Assembly: GCF_030068605.1 (NCBI RefSeq)
Contig: NZ_JASJOU010000010.1
Location: forward strand, 295,136-359,135
Source of the DNA: Xanthocytophaga agilis
GTDB taxonomy: Bacteria > Bacteroidota > Bacteroidia > Cytophagales > 172606-1
Length of the DNA: 64,000 bases
Direction of reading: 5' to 3'
In this document: one piece after another, positions 1 through 9,154 of the stretch
Numbering within the stretch: the first letter of the stretch is position 1
Layout: each line of letters starts with the position of its first letter
The notes under the pieces: model-generated
What the model saw: the letters and a program-made list of their open reading frames with translations, nothing else
Databases searched by the model: none
What the model was told of the DNA's origin: nothing
Made by a program: the position numbers and the translations under genes

Positions 1-2
1 AT

Positions 3-116
3 TTCTGGACAGCCCATTATACCATCAGAAATCTAACGCTATACGACTTTCTGAAGAATGAAAAAATTACAGTACCTGCATCCAATGAAAGAGCATTAAG
101 AAACGGCTCTTTATAA
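3..116 (+). CDS. C-terminal fragment of a truncated gene, possibly a TolC-type outer membrane efflux protein
   Basis: An open frame enters from the left edge and stops with TAA at 114-116, giving 37 residues ending in RALRNGSL. It contains YTIRNLTLYDF, which resembles the C-terminal helix of TolC-family proteins, where a W/Y-xA-xx-xIRxLTLYDF pattern is common. The next genes on the same strand encode a MacB-like ABC exporter, whose operons usually carry a TolC-type channel and a HlyD-type adaptor. The identity rests on this short motif and context, so it is tentative; the start lies outside the window. Confidence 0.45.
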   Translation, partial: FWTAHYTIRNLTLYDFLKNEKITVPASNERALRNGSL

Positions 117-201
117 AAATAATATCCAAATACTATATCCTACACCCGGGTAGGCTCACCTAAACAAACTTCCTTCGGGATTCAGGAAGTATCAAATTAC
201 T

Positions 202-867
202 ATGATTAAGTTAGAAAATATCGAAAAAGTCTATCAGACAAAAACAATTGAAACACTTGCTCTTAATCAAATCAATGTGGAAATAAAGAAAGGCGAGTTC
301 CTATCTATTATGGGTCCATCCGGATGTGGCAAATCAACCTTGCTGAATATCATGGGACTTCTGGATGAGCCATCCAAAGGTAATATAACCATTGATGATG
401 AACCGATTACAAACTACTCAGACAAAAAACTGGCAGCATTTCGGAACAAAACCCTTGGTTTTATTTTTCAAAGCTTTCATTTGATCAATGATCTATCTGT
501 TGTAGACAATGTTGAACTCCCTCTTTTATACCGGACCAGCAGTGCCAAAGAAAGACGAAAGCTGGCAGAGGAAGCTCTTGAAAAAGTAGGACTCAGCAAC
601 CGGATGAAACATTTTCCTACACAGCTATCAGGCGGCCAGAAGCAACGGGTTGCCATTGCCAGAGCTATCGTAGGTCGTCCACGAATTATTCTGGCCGATG
701 AGCCTACAGGAAACCTAGATAGTGTGATGGGTAACGAGATCATGAATATTCTTACGCAACTCAACGAAAAAGATGGAGCTACAGTGGTAATGGTGACTCA
801 TGATGAACAAATGGCTAAACGCACCCACCGACTTGTCCGGTTATTTGATGGCAGCCAGGTTTTTTAG
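202..867 (+). CDS. ABC transporter ATP-binding protein (MacB/LolD type)
   Basis: Cytoplasmic ATPase of a type VII (MacB-like) ABC exporter, 221 residues, the usual size. Walker A GPSGCGKS is at 38-45, the Q-loop at about FIFQSF 88-92, signature LSGGQ at 142-146, Walker B with ADEPTGNLD at 165-173 and the switch His at 200. The ADEPTGNLD form and the GFIFQ(S/N)F Q-loop are typical of the LolD/MacB/FtsE subgroup that drives mechanotransmission rather than transport across the inner membrane. Two FtsX-like permeases follow on the same strand (gaps of 53 and 33 bp), so the three probably form one complex. The substrate cannot be read from the sequence; lipoproteins, peptides or toxic compounds are all possible. 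Confidence 0.93.
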   Translation: MIKLENIEKVYQTKTIETLALNQINVEIKKGEFLSIMGPSGCGKSTLLNIMGLLDEPSKGNITIDDEPITNYSDKKLAAFRNKTLGFIFQSFHLINDLSVVDNVELPLLYRTSSAKERRKLAEEALEKVGLSNRMKHFPTQLSGGQKQRVAIARAIVGRPRIILADEPTGNLDSVMGNEIMNILTQLNEKDGATVVMVTHDEQMAKRTHRLVRLFDGSQVF

Positions 868-920
868 AGTTCTCTCATTTTAACAACTTAATTCTACAGA
901 AAGATTAATCAAAGAATAGT

Positions 921-2168
921 ATGCTTATAAATTATCTGAAAATTGCCTGGAAGGTGCTGGGACGGAATCGGTTCTTTACATTCATTAGTTTGTTTGGAAT
1001 CAGCTTTACCCTGATGATTCTGCTGGTAATCACGTCCTTCCTGAGTCATCTCCTGGGCGAAAACTATCCGGAAGATAAACGGGACCGATCACTTTATGTG
1101 ATGCGTTCTGTAATGCGAAACACCAAACAGAATGGACAGATGACAGGTCCGATTTCTGCTTATTTCGTCATAAATTACCTAAAAAAGATGCAATCGCCTG
1201 AAAAAGTAGCATTTATGAGTTTTGTACCCAGCAATGTTAATACGTTCGTAGGCAATAAAAAGCTTTCTCTTTTTGCAAAGTATACAGATGCTGAATTCTG
1301 GAATGTATTAAACTTCAAGTTCATCGAAGGCAAACCATATCAGACAAACCAAGTAGCTAATAGTGAAAAGGTAGTAGTTATTACAGAAGATACCAGACGA
1401 CAATATTTTGGTGAGGGTGTAGCCGCGGTAGGAAAATACATCAATATCAACAATGAATCGTATCGTATATCCGGAGTTGTAAAAGAAGTTCCTATTACGC
1501 GTATCCACGTTTCGTCAGATGTGTATATGCCGTATACGCATGACAAAATAAATCTGAAAAATCTTGAGTACAATGGTCGGTATTGTGCCATTTTACTGGC
1601 TTCCACATCCGCTGACGTTCCAAAAATGCGGGCAGAGTTTGATAATATGGCAGCAAAGCTACCCTTACCTGATCCTAAATCATTTGATAAGTTAATTATC
1701 CATGCTGACGACTTTATTGACGGTATGCTTCGCAACTTCACAGGCATCGATGAAGAAAGTCCCAGAGATTACTTCATGCGAATTGGTGCTATCTTCGCCT
1801 TTCTGTTTATGCTGCTTCCTGCTGTGAATCTGATTAATGTCAATATCAGTCGTATTCTGGAACGTTCTTCTGAAATAGGTGTCCGCAAAGCATTTGGAGC
1901 TTCTTCTCCTCATCTGGTATTGCAGTTTATTGTCGAAAACATTGCCATCACCTTTATCGGTGGACTGATTGGTTTTGTAGGTGCAGGCTTGGTAGTGTAC
2001 ATTATCAATAACAGTGGCCTTATTCCCTATGGAGATCTGACAATCAATTTCACTGTGCTGGCAACAGGTTTGACTCTCTGCCTCATATTTGGAGTGCTTT
2101 CAGGTGTATATCCTGCATTTCGGATGTCTCGTCTTCATATTGTTAAGGCACTGAAAGCAGGTGAATAA
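921..2168 (+). CDS. FtsX-like ABC transporter permease (MacB type), first copy
   Basis: Inner-membrane permease of 415 residues with the MacB arrangement: one N-terminal membrane segment (about 18-40), a large periplasmic domain (MacB_PCD-like, about 45-285), and three C-terminal segments (about 288-308, 335-360, 378-398) forming the FtsX domain. The stretch RSSEIGVRKAFGAS after the second segment is the usual coupling-helix region that contacts the ATPase. It ends with the common cytoplasmic tail IVKALKAGE. A second, shorter permease follows after 33 bp, so the transporter is probably a heterodimer of permeases, as is frequent in Bacteroidota. Confidence 0.9.
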   Translation: MLINYLKIAWKVLGRNRFFTFISLFGISFTLMILLVITSFLSHLLGENYPEDKRDRSLYVMRSVMRNTKQNGQMTGPISAYFVINYLKKMQSPEKVAFMSFVPSNVNTFVGNKKLSLFAKYTDAEFWNVLNFKFIEGKPYQTNQVANSEKVVVITEDTRRQYFGEGVAAVGKYININNESYRISGVVKEVPITRIHVSSDVYMPYTHDKINLKNLEYNGRYCAILLASTSADVPKMRAEFDNMAAKLPLPDPKSFDKLIIHADDFIDGMLRNFTGIDEESPRDYFMRIGAIFAFLFMLLPAVNLINVNISRILERSSEIGVRKAFGASSPHLVLQFIVENIAITFIGGLIGFVGAGLVVYIINNSGLIPYGDLTINFTVLATGLTLCLIFGVLSGVYPAFRMSRLHIVKALKAGE

Positions 2169-2201
2169 TTTTATTTCTTTTTGTTTTAAGACACTACTGA
2201 T

Positions 2202-3368
2202 ATGATAAAGCACTTATTCAAATTAATCTGGAATCAAAAGCGAAAAAGCTTTTTACTGATAACAGAGATCTTTTTCTCTTTTATGGTTCTTTTCGCAGTA
2301 TTAAGCCTTATGGTTAAATACATTCAAAATTATTCAAAACCTATGGGCTTTGAATATGAGAATGTGTGGGTCGTAAACCTGGATAATCTTACAGAAATAG
2401 AAACTGATTCATTAGGTACTCCTTTTCATCAAGCCAGAGAGTTTATTACCTCCTTTCCAGAAGTGGAAGCAGTCAGTTTTGCTTCTCAGAATCTTCCTTT
2501 CGCTGCATCCACTCACAACTCATCGGTTAAATATGGTAATATAAGCTCTATGGCCCATATCTACACGGTAGAAGATACCTATCCTAAAACCATGAATTTA
2601 CAAATGAGTAAAGGAAGATGGTTTGATAAAACAGATCAGGGTACTAAATATCAGCCCATTGTTATTACAGAACAACTAAGTCAAAACTTGTTTGGCAATG
2701 AAAATCCAATTGGAAAAATTATTAAAGCAGATACTACCCATAAGGTTGTAGGTGTGGTAGCTAGCTACAAAGACAAAGGTGATTTTACAGACCCTGTTGC
2801 TGGTATATTTTTTCCTATTTCTGCTGGCAAAGACTATAAATCAAATATACTGGTTAAAGTAAAACCAGGAACCGGGGCTATCTTTGAAGCAAAACTATTC
2901 AAAGGACTGGGTGGACTTTTAAGAGGATGGAATGTAGAAATTGAACACCTCACAGACAAAAAAGCTAATCAGAACAAAGTAGTATTTATTCCTATGACCG
3001 TTCTACTTATTGTCTGCACATTTCTGATCTTTAATGTTTCTCTTGGCTTATTCGGTATACTCTGGCAAAATATCAACCAGCGTAAGGGAGAAATCGGACT
3101 GCGCAGAGCCATTGGCGCTACTGAAAAAGATATATCTAAGCAGTTTATCGGTGAAGTAATGGTAATTGCCACGTTTGCACTTATCATTGGGTTATTCTTT
3201 GCAGTACAGTTCCCATTGCTTCATGTCTTTGATTTAGCGGCTGATATATATTTGATTGCCATGCTGATATCTGTTATCGTCATTTATCTACTAGTAATGG
3301 TCTGTGCATTTAACCCAAGTCGACAGGCAGCTAGCATCCAACCCGCTATGGCCTTGCATGAAGAATAG
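2202..3368 (+). CDS. FtsX-like ABC transporter permease (MacB type), second copy
   Basis: Second permease, 388 residues, with the same topology: membrane segment at about 18-40, periplasmic domain to about 260, and three further segments in the last 125 residues. The coupling region reads RKGEIGLRRAIGAT, the usual FtsX form, and the protein ends PAMALHEE. It is clearly diverged from the first copy, so this is an old pair rather than a fresh tandem duplication. It lies between the first permease and the NtrC-type regulator and probably completes the same exporter. Confidence 0.9.
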   Translation: MIKHLFKLIWNQKRKSFLLITEIFFSFMVLFAVLSLMVKYIQNYSKPMGFEYENVWVVNLDNLTEIETDSLGTPFHQAREFITSFPEVEAVSFASQNLPFAASTHNSSVKYGNISSMAHIYTVEDTYPKTMNLQMSKGRWFDKTDQGTKYQPIVITEQLSQNLFGNENPIGKIIKADTTHKVVGVVASYKDKGDFTDPVAGIFFPISAGKDYKSNILVKVKPGTGAIFEAKLFKGLGGLLRGWNVEIEHLTDKKANQNKVVFIPMTVLLIVCTFLIFNVSLGLFGILWQNINQRKGEIGLRRAIGATEKDISKQFIGEVMVIATFALIIGLFFAVQFPLLHVFDLAADIYLIAMLISVIVIYLLVMVCAFNPSRQAASIQPAMALHEE

Positions 3369-3460
3369 ACGTGGCGTACTTTCACAACTTGTTTTATGTT
3401 CAGGATAGTAAAGTAAAATCAAAAAAACCTTTACATCTTTGTTTATCTTAGATTCGAATC

Positions 3461-4831
3461 ATGATCCTTATTATTGATGATGATAATGCTGTTTCCATTT
3501 CACTTCTTTTGTTACTGAGACAGGAAGGATTTGAAGCTCAGACAGCCAGCTCTCCATCTGAAGCCATACAGTTTGTCCAGAACAACAAACCTGAACTGAT
3601 TATCCTTGATATGAATTTTTCTATTGAGACATCAGGAGAACAAGGATTGAAGTTGCTGGAACAAATCCTGAAAATACATGCCACAGTCCCGGTTATATTA
3701 ATTACCGGATGGGCAACGATTGATCTGGCAGTAAAGGGCATGAAAGCAGGTGCAAAGGATTTTGTAAGTAAACCCTGGAGCAATATACAATTGCTCCAAT
3801 CTATTCGCACCATTCTGAGTCTTTCACAAACAAAGACCCAATCAATCAGTCGTAAAAAGCTAAACGAGAAATACTATTTTGACAATATCATTGGAGAAGA
3901 CCCAAAACTATTACAGGTCTTGGAAACGGTTGGCCGTGTCAGCACTACCGATGCCTCTGTATTGATTATGGGTGAAAGTGGTACGGGCAAAGAACTCATT
4001 GCAGAAGCGATACATTATAGTAGCCACCGACAAAAGAAATCCTTTGTCAAGGTAAATCTGGGTGGCATTTCGACAAGCTTGTTTGAAAGCGAGATGTTTG
4101 GTCATAAGAGAGGGGCATTTACAGATGCCAAAGCAGACAGAGCTGGCCGATTTGAACTGGCACACAAAGGAACTATATTTCTGGATGAGATTGGAGAACT
4201 GGAACTAAGTAATCAGGTGAAATTATTGCGGGTACTACAGGATAAGACATTCGAAGTACTTGGTAGCAGCCAAACCCGGTCAGTAGATGTACGTGTAGTA
4301 AGTGCCACAAACCGCGATCTTGAAAAGATGGTAGCAGAAGGAACATTCCGGGAAGACCTTTTTTATCGGATTAATCTTATCACAGTAAAGGTCCCAGCCC
4401 TGCGGGAGCGCCCTGGAGATATTCCCTTGCTGGCAGACTTCTTTGTAAACAACCTAAAAGTTATTTACAATCGCCCAGAACTCACTATTAGTAAGCGAGC
4501 CAAACAATGGTTGCAAACCCAGCCTCTGCCTGGCAATATCCGGCAGTTGAAAAACCTGGTAGAGCGAACTGTGCTTGTGACGCAAAAAGATACGCTGGAA
4601 GTAGAGGATTTTAGTCTGCAACCTGGAGTATCAACAACTGTTCAACCAGTGGTAGATCAACCTGAAATTGGTATAATGACCCTGGAAGAAATGGAAATAC
4701 AGTTGATTAGAAAGGCACTTGATTTTCATAAACATCGTATAGCCAGAGTAGCCCGATCGCTGGGCCTCAGCCGCAGTGCTCTCTATCGCCGATTAGAAAA
4801 ATACAATATTCCTTATGACGCTGAAAGTTAA
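3461..4831 (+). CDS. NtrC-family sigma-54-dependent response regulator
   Basis: A 456-residue activator with three parts. The receiver domain (1-120) has acidic pocket IIDDD, phospho-acceptor Asp50 and Lys104. The AAA+ domain (about 143-370) has Walker A GESGTGKE 171-178, the sigma-54 contact loop GAFTDA 218-223 and Walker B LDEIGE 241-246. A Fis-type helix-turn-helix occupies the last 40 residues (RIARVARSLGLSRSALYRRLEKY). The loop has Asp instead of the second Gly of canonical GAFTGA, a form I believe is common in Bacteroidota. The gene overlaps the histidine kinase by 17 bp, so the two are co-translated partners. Position behind an exporter suggests it controls that exporter; no -24/-12 promoter was recognised upstream of the ABC genes within the window. 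Confidence 0.94.
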   Translation: MILIIDDDNAVSISLLLLLRQEGFEAQTASSPSEAIQFVQNNKPELIILDMNFSIETSGEQGLKLLEQILKIHATVPVILITGWATIDLAVKGMKAGAKDFVSKPWSNIQLLQSIRTILSLSQTKTQSISRKKLNEKYYFDNIIGEDPKLLQVLETVGRVSTTDASVLIMGESGTGKELIAEAIHYSSHRQKKSFVKVNLGGISTSLFESEMFGHKRGAFTDAKADRAGRFELAHKGTIFLDEIGELELSNQVKLLRVLQDKTFEVLGSSQTRSVDVRVVSATNRDLEKMVAEGTFREDLFYRINLITVKVPALRERPGDIPLLADFFVNNLKVIYNRPELTISKRAKQWLQTQPLPGNIRQLKNLVERTVLVTQKDTLEVEDFSLQPGVSTTVQPVVDQPEIGIMTLEEMEIQLIRKALDFHKHRIARVARSLGLSRSALYRRLEKYNIPYDAES

Positions 4832-6104
4832 GTATATACTCTTTATTGCTCTTGTTCACTCTATTTTACTGGTATTCAGCTTTTACTGGCTCAAGGATAA
4901 CAAAATACTATTCATTGTCACAGAGGCACTAATCCTTCTATCTATAGGTGCCTCTGTCATGCTCTATCAGGACTTCATTCAGCCTCTGAAGTTAATTATG
5001 ACGGGGATTGATTCAATCAAAGACAAAGACTTCAATGTTAAGTTTGTCAAAACAGGAAAATATGAAATGGATCAGTTGATTGGGGTGTACAATATGATGA
5101 TTGATAAACTTAGGGAAGAACGAACATTACAACAACAACAGCATTTCTTTCTTGAGAATCTGATCCAGGCCTCTCCTATTGGAATTATTATCTTAGACTT
5201 TGATCAGAAAATAGCCTCAATCAATCCCAAAGCTGCACAATTTATTGATCTGACAGATCAAACCATCTTTGGAAAGGCGCTTAATGAAGTCTCACATCCA
5301 TTACTGGAAGCATTAACAGACCTCCCTTCCGGAGAATCCAAAACAGTAAGTATTAATGGCATTGAGATGTATAAATGCCAGAAATCGCATTTTGTTGATC
5401 GTGGCTTTCAACGCTATTTTATCACTATTGAAGAATTGTCTGCAGAATTGCTCAAAGCAGAAAAGAATGCCTATGGAAAAGTAATCCGGATGATGGCCCA
5501 TGAGGTAAATAATTCCATTGGTCCCATCAATTCCATTCTGGATTCAGCACTTACCTATAAGGCAATCGAGAAACCTGAGTATATACACGCTTTACAGGTA
5601 GCGATGGAGCGCAATCAACGTCTCAATATTTTTATGCGTAATTTTGCAGATGTAGTGCGTCTTCCTCAACCACAAAGGGAACAAGCAGATATACATCATA
5701 TTATCAGAGATGTAGCGACACTTATGGAGCAGCAAGCTATAGCAAGTGGCATTGAGTTTAACATTGACATACCTGATTTGCCTTTTCTTGTATTTATTGA
5801 TGTTCAGCAAATAGAACAAGTATTGGTAAACATTATAAAAAATGCAATTGAGTCTATTGAGCAGAATGGCAAAATAGAATTTATCAGTAAACCAGACCTC
5901 CGCACCCTGATAGTTCAGGATTCGGGCAAAGGCATTTCAAAAGAAGCTGCTGCACAGTTATTCTCTCCCTTCTTCAGTACTAAACGTGAAGGTCAGGGAA
6001 TAGGACTGACTTTAATCCGCGAAATCCTTCTTAATCATGACTGTGATTTTTCTCTTCAGACTCTGGCTACTGGCTACACAGAATTCCGAATTGTGTTTGC
6101 ATGA
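4815..6104 (+). CDS. Membrane sensor histidine kinase (partner of the NtrC-type regulator)
   Basis: A 429-residue kinase. Two membrane segments lie at about 5-24 and 32-51 with only a few residues between them, so there is almost no periplasmic sensor. A HAMP-like linker and a PAS-like region (about 110-205) follow. The H-box is MMAHEVNNSIGP with His229; the N-box is NIIKNAIE (Asn343); the G boxes are DSGKG 369-373 and GQGIGL 393-398. HEVNN after the phospho-His is typical of kinases paired with NtrC-type regulators. The missing periplasmic loop suggests sensing in the membrane or cytoplasm. The start codon lies inside the regulator gene. Confidence 0.92.
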   Translation: MTLKVKYILFIALVHSILLVFSFYWLKDNKILFIVTEALILLSIGASVMLYQDFIQPLKLIMTGIDSIKDKDFNVKFVKTGKYEMDQLIGVYNMMIDKLREERTLQQQQHFFLENLIQASPIGIIILDFDQKIASINPKAAQFIDLTDQTIFGKALNEVSHPLLEALTDLPSGESKTVSINGIEMYKCQKSHFVDRGFQRYFITIEELSAELLKAEKNAYGKVIRMMAHEVNNSIGPINSILDSALTYKAIEKPEYIHALQVAMERNQRLNIFMRNFADVVRLPQPQREQADIHHIIRDVATLMEQQAIASGIEFNIDIPDLPFLVFIDVQQIEQVLVNIIKNAIESIEQNGKIEFISKPDLRTLIVQDSGKGISKEAAAQLFSPFFSTKREGQGIGLTLIREILLNHDCDFSLQTLATGYTEFRIVFA

Positions 6105-6601
6105 TCATTTATTTTTTCCTGCTTTATCATTCAGACAAATTTCTCTTATAGAACCTTAACCAAGATTCTAGTTATATACAGCGAATATCAGAATACTGAT
6201 CGTGTTTCATACTTATCAGGACTCTGATAATTCGTAGAAATAACTGTAGTTCCGATTACTAATAAAAACAACCGGAATTCCAGTCAAACAGAAGAGTGAC
6301 CTAAACTCCAGTCAACTCAAAAGTGAACAGAGTTTAGGTCAAATGAGAAATTGACCATTATTCGAATATTTTTTCAATATGATCGGTATTGCGGTCAAAA
6401 CTCAAAACGATTCGAATAATGGTCAATTTATACTTTAATCAAAGAATCTGAGGCGTTCCCAATCATTCTGTTGTGCACAGAATTCCGGTCATAGTCTAAA
6501 TTAAATAACAATTATTGGTTACACGCCATCTTTTTACAAATGGTAGCAAAAGCCAGAAAATGCCTGTAACCTGGTTTATTTTTATAACTATTATAAAACA
6601 G
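6105..6601. repeat. Gene-free stretch with nested inverted repeats and a GTCAA periodicity
   Basis: No convincing gene is present. Three perfect inverted repeats occur: 10 bp (6271-6280 with 6480-6489), 12 bp (6297-6308 with 6330-6341) and 20 bp (6348-6367 with 6410-6429). The arms of both inner hairpins end in the same GGTCA/TGACC motif. GTCAA recurs at 6283, 6311, 6338, 6394 and 6421, i.e. at steps of about 28 bp with one unit missing. A smaller hairpin (6213-6219/6224-6230) lies upstream. None has the T-tract of a terminator, although the region does separate two converging transcription units. Confidence 0.75.
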
Positions 6602-7564
6602 CTATTTCAGACTCATAAAGAATTCCCATATTACAACAGGGACATCTACATCTGTATTCATGTAGCCCAGCTTTTTAATAGGTATTCGGAAATTCCGATT
6701 GGAGATAGTATGCCCTCCATTTGCAATACGTATAAAACAAATACGTTTTTCTGTAACTGGAGCCATATAATCTTTCCGAAACACAGTAGGATTTATATTG
6801 GGATAATAAGAGCTTTTATAATTCTCAGAGGTACATTGGCTAATTGTAAGCCAGTGTGCTACAGTTTCTTCTGCGCTTTTTACAAAGCCAAAATTTTTGC
6901 CATCCAGTATAATTTCACCTCCCTGATAAGGAACAATGGGATCATTTTCTCCACTTACAAACAACATTGATACAGGTTGGCCAATATCCTCACAATCATC
7001 ATTGCTAGCAGCTGGCATATTGCTACCAATAACAGCGAATCCTTTAAACCATTCCGGATGTTGTCTGGCAAGTTTCATTACCATGGTACCTCCATTTGAA
7101 AAACCAACTGCATATACTTCCTTTTTATCAATCTGATACCCATTACTAAAAAAAGCAATAATCTGCTCTGTAAAACTAACATCGTCTATCTGCAACTGTT
7201 TAGCAGGATAAGGAGCAGTTTTTCGGCAATCATTCCAGTTGCTCTCGTAACCTTGCGGATAAACTATAATGGCATCTTTTGTCATGTCTGCCTGCTCATC
7301 AAATTCATGCCCTGTAAACACCTGCATCAGACTCGCCCACATTCCCGTACCATGATAGGCAATAATCAGTTTGGGATGGGACGAAACTTGTCTAGGTACA
7401 TGATACACAAATGTTCGCTCAAAATTGCCAATAGTCAGGGTTGCCTTTTTAAGAGGATTAACTAAATTCCATCGATAAGCATAAAGACCTATGATTACGG
7501 CAATCATGCCTATAAGAGCGATAACTACTACTACTAATTGATACATCTTTTTCTTTGTAAACAT
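6602..7564 (-). CDS. Membrane-anchored alpha/beta hydrolase, LpqC/PHB depolymerase-like esterase
   Basis: A 320-residue serine hydrolase with an N-terminal membrane anchor (about 9-29), presumably facing the periplasm. The fold markers are IAYHGTG (69-74, oxyanion region), nucleophile elbow GFSNGG with Ser156, acid Asp208 in GENDPIVPYQGG, and His285 in NGGHTIS. The block QIDDVSF (125-131) is a hallmark of the LpqC/polyhydroxybutyrate depolymerase esterase group (COG3509), which also includes feruloyl and acetyl xylan esterases. It lies 57 bp behind the ECF sigma gene on the same strand and may be co-transcribed with it. The natural substrate is unknown. Confidence 0.85.
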   Translation of the reverse strand: MFTKKKMYQLVVVVIALIGMIAVIIGLYAYRWNLVNPLKKATLTIGNFERTFVYHVPRQVSSHPKLIIAYHGTGMWASLMQVFTGHEFDEQADMTKDAIIVYPQGYESNWNDCRKTAPYPAKQLQIDDVSFTEQIIAFFSNGYQIDKKEVYAVGFSNGGTMVMKLARQHPEWFKGFAVIGSNMPAASNDDCEDIGQPVSMLFVSGENDPIVPYQGGEIILDGKNFGFVKSAEETVAHWLTISQCTSENYKSSYYPNINPTVFRKDYMAPVTEKRICFIRIANGGHTISNRNFRIPIKKLGYMNTDVDVPVVIWEFFMSLK

Positions 7565-7621
7565 TCGAATTTTCTATTTTTCAGAACAGACGAAAGGCAC
7601 AAAAAAAAGACTCAGAAAAAA

Positions 7622-8164
7622 TCAGATAATTTTTTCTGAGTCAACAAAAGAGGGCTTTTTATAGTCTACGACATTCCCATATACATCATTTGTAAGAAAA
7701 CAATTGCCTTTTATGGTATCCTTCAATTTTTGACGGGCACGTTGGATTCGTGATTTTACTGTACTTAAAGGCAGTTGATGTTTCTTTGCATAATCTGTTT
7801 GCTTTACACCTTCAATTTCAACCGCAATCATAAGTTGTCGTTCTTCCTCTGGTAATATGTCAATCAACAGTTGGATACACTGTAACACTTCTTCATTGCC
7901 TTCATTACTATATTCTTCCGTAGAGACCAACTCTCCTATTTCCTGCGTTAGCAAACTCTGTTCACGCCGATAATAATCCATTAAAGTAGTGTATACAATC
8001 CGCTTGAGCCAGGAAGTAAGTTTATCTTCATGCTGAAGTGTTTGAATAGACTGATGTACTTTGATCAATACTTCCTGAGTCACTTCATCAATGATATTCT
8101 TATCGGAAGTTAACTTGTGAATATAGGCAGTAATAATACTGTATATTTCCTGATATGCTTTCAT
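7622..8164 (-). CDS. ECF-type RNA polymerase sigma factor (SigZ-like)
   Basis: About 180 residues when started at the ATG at 8162-8164; a longer frame reaching 8239 would overlap the upstream esterase and adds a non-conserved tail, so the shorter start is preferred. Region 2 is present (IDEVTQEVLIKVHQ, then KLTSWLKRIVYTTLMDYYRR) and region 4 carries the helix-turn-helix (TDYAKKHQLPLSTVKSRIQRARQKLKD). The C-terminal tail with a Cys and DVYGNVVDY resembles the SigZ group. No anti-sigma gene is adjacent. Flanking genes on the same strand encode two different secreted serine esterases (gaps 32 and 57 bp). Confidence 0.88.
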   Translation of the reverse strand: MKAYQEIYSIITAYIHKLTSDKNIIDEVTQEVLIKVHQSIQTLQHEDKLTSWLKRIVYTTLMDYYRREQSLLTQEIGELVSTEEYSNEGNEEVLQCIQLLIDILPEEERQLMIAVEIEGVKQTDYAKKHQLPLSTVKSRIQRARQKLKDTIKGNCFLTNDVYGNVVDYKKPSFVDSEKII

Positions 8165-8196
8165 GACTCTTTTTTGAATGTATACCCTATATAAAC

Positions 8197-8919
8197 TTAT
8201 AAAGACGATTGTGTAAGCAAAGGCTGTAAAATAACCCAAACATTTTCAGCTACGATTCGGTGTCCTTCTGCTGTAGGATGTATGCCATCTGACTGATTAA
8301 GGGACGGGATTCCTGCTACTTTATCCAGCAGGAACGGAATCAGGACAGCCTGATTTGCTTCAGCTAACTTAGGATAAAGATCTTTAAACTCAGTAATATA
8401 CTTTTTGCCCAGATTAGGCGGCATCTGCATTCCTGCCAATACGAGCTTTGTATCTGGATTTTTGGCCTTTACGGTGTCAATAATAGCCTGTAGATTTTTT
8501 CGGGTATCAGACAGTTCAATCCCACGCAAACCGTCATTTGCTCCAAGTTCAAGAACAAATATATCTACAGGTTGTCGCAACACCCAGCTGATACGGGCTT
8601 TCCCTCCAGCAGAGGTTTCACCACTCAAGCCAGCATTAATAACGGTATATGGCAACTTCAACGAATCTATTTTTTTCTGTATCAGTGAAGAAAATGCTTC
8701 TGTTGGATCTAATCCGTATCCGGCCGTAAGGCTATTTCCAAAAAATAAAATAGTCTGCTTTTTAGCAAGAGGCATCTTATTTGTTTGGGTTGAATCATTT
8801 GCATTGACTCTTTCGGAGTTGGTCTGATCCTCAGTTGACCTGGAAGAACAGGCAAACAATGTTAATCCCATAACCCAAAGGACAACAAAATGATAAATGG
8901 TTGTTTTCAAGGTTGACAT
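8197..8919 (-). CDS. SGNH-hydrolase arylesterase lipoprotein (TesA-like)
   Basis: A 240-residue lipoprotein with lipobox LFAC (Cys24). The SGNH blocks are all visible: FFGNSLTAGYGLDP with nucleophile Ser63, block II GLSGETSAGG, block III LGANDGLRG and block V DGIHPT with the catalytic Asp and His. This is the pattern of TesA/arylesterase (acyl-CoA thioesterase I, lysophospholipase L1). It lies back-to-back with a LolD/YbbA-type ATPase gene, the same divergent arrangement as tesA/ybbA in enterobacteria. Unlike E. coli TesA it appears to be lipid-anchored. Confidence 0.9.
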   Translation of the reverse strand: MSTLKTTIYHFVVLWVMGLTLFACSSRSTEDQTNSERVNANDSTQTNKMPLAKKQTILFFGNSLTAGYGLDPTEAFSSLIQKKIDSLKLPYTVINAGLSGETSAGGKARISWVLRQPVDIFVLELGANDGLRGIELSDTRKNLQAIIDTVKAKNPDTKLVLAGMQMPPNLGKKYITEFKDLYPKLAEANQAVLIPFLLDKVAGIPSLNQSDGIHPTAEGHRIVAENVWVILQPLLTQSSL

Positions 8920-9154
8920 TTGAACTGTTATTATGTATTGTTGTTAAATCAGATAACTATAAAAGATTCAATCTCTGAAAATTTTTCCTGTGTCTATTCG
9001 TCTTTCAGAATATAGGATAAAATTTCAGACTTGAAAGATACTATTTCCCTATACGAATCAAAACGGATTTTATTGGATGGCACCTTTTTACGTGGATAAT
9101 TTCCAACATACAAAGGGTACCATTATAATTATCAAACCGACAAATCATATATTC

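Noticed and set aside
1..201. Sigma-54 -24/-12 promoter ahead of the ABC operon
   Set aside because: Searched because of the NtrC-type regulator; no TGGCAC-N5-TTGCA-like sequence was found in the short upstream stretch.
6271..6489. CRISPR-like array suggested by the 28-bp GTCAA step
   Set aside because: Only five bases are constant between units, there is no conserved repeat of 20 bp or more, and no cas genes are nearby.
7622..8239. Longer start of the ECF sigma gene at 8239
   Set aside because: It would overlap the esterase gene by 43 bp, and the added N-terminus is hydrophobic and unlike sigma factors; ATG 8164 fits the family.
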